Assembly: GCA_963722965.1 (NCBI GenBank)
Contig: CAVROX010000002.1
Location: 62,001 to 126,000, forward strand
Direction: 5' to 3'
Origin: DATLSM01 sp963722965
GTDB lineage: Bacteria > Actinomycetota > Thermoleophilia > Solirubrobacterales > 70-9
DNA length: 64,000 nt
Shown here in pieces: positions 63,906 to 64,000 of the stretch. The notes below the pieces were generated by a model, which saw only the letters and a list, made by a program, of their open reading frames with translations, ran no database searches and had not been told where the DNA came from. Numbering within the stretch: the first letter of the stretch is position 1; every line of letters starts with the position of its first letter. The position numbers were made by a program, and so were the translations under genes.

Positions 63906-64000
63906 ATGGCGGAGGGCGAGGAGAGCGCGGTCGAGCTGCTGGGAAGCGTGCCGCTCTTCGCCGACCTAGAGGAGGGCGAGCTGGAGAGCTTCTCGCGGGT
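63906..64000 (+). CDS. Start of a cyclic-nucleotide-binding-domain (Crp-like) protein, cut by the window end
   Basis: Only about 31 residues are present. ATG 63906 begins AEGEESAVELLGSVPLFADL, then EEGELESFSR, which is the usual opening of a cNMP-binding domain (VPLFxxLxxxELxxL). It could be a Crp/Fnr regulator or another cNMP-domain protein; the DNA-binding part, if any, is outside the window. The stop of lhr lies 36 bases upstream, so they may be co-transcribed. Confidence 0.55.
   Translation, partial: MAEGEESAVELLGSVPLFADLEEGELESFSR

Noticed and set aside
1..64000. CRISPR array, prophage, transposase or integrase
   Set aside because: I found no regularly spaced repeats, no cas, phage structural or transposase motifs, and the tRNA-Phe gene has no integrase or attachment-like repeat next to it.

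Overview
The window is a GC-rich bacterial chromosome segment that fits the Actinomycetota, most likely the Thermoleophilia/Solirubrobacterales. The case for this is inference: very high GC at third codon positions, frequent GTG/TTG and even CTG starts, tightly overlapping genes, a DtxR-type box, a fused PafB-PafC regulator, and actinobacterial-style glycosyltransferases. No 16S rRNA or other decisive marker is present.

Left part (1-24 kb) holds housekeeping and stress modules. A DtxR-type regulator faces an FTR1 iron permease, with a clear iron box directly before the permease start. A folate-type synthase, an MrfA-like repair helicase and a LOG-like protein form an overlapping operon. After a GH15-like protein and tRNA-Phe comes an arsR-arsC operon with a palindromic operator. 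It is divergent from a fluoride-resistance operon made of a fluoride riboswitch, two CrcB channels and a protein with three DUF190 units. Then follow an HD/OB nuclease-like protein, a pentapeptide protein, a double-WYL regulator, a metallo-hydrolase, a penicillin acylase, a DUF1906 protein, a DJ-1/PfpI protein, a PPOX protein, an MFS exporter, DoxX and a phosphopantetheinyl transferase.

Middle part (24-59 kb) is one large surface-polysaccharide locus. It has many glycosyltransferases, sugar epimerases, three multi-spanning membrane proteins of GT-C or flippase/polymerase appearance, a Wzm/Wzt ABC exporter, rmlA-rmlD-rmlB-rmlC for dTDP-rhamnose, a polyprenyl glycosylphosphotransferase and an O-antigen-ligase-like protein. 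Two paralogous secreted glycoside-hydrolase-like genes lie in the same direction at its two ends (24.2 and 58.2 kb). The most unusual protein here fuses a QueC-like PP-loop ATPase domain to a GT2 glycosyltransferase.

Right end (59-64 kb) is a large Lhr-type helicase gene followed by the start of a cyclic-nucleotide-binding protein.

A striking property of the sequence is how many genes are interrupted by single-base indels, mostly one extra base, concentrated in rmlADB, lhr, the WYL regulator and the sugar epimerase/pyruvyl transferase genes. Other long genes (the helicase at 4.2 kb, the acylase at 16.4 kb) are intact. This looks more like uneven consensus quality in a long-read or metagenomic assembly than like real gene decay, so I annotate these as single genes with their approximate shift positions.
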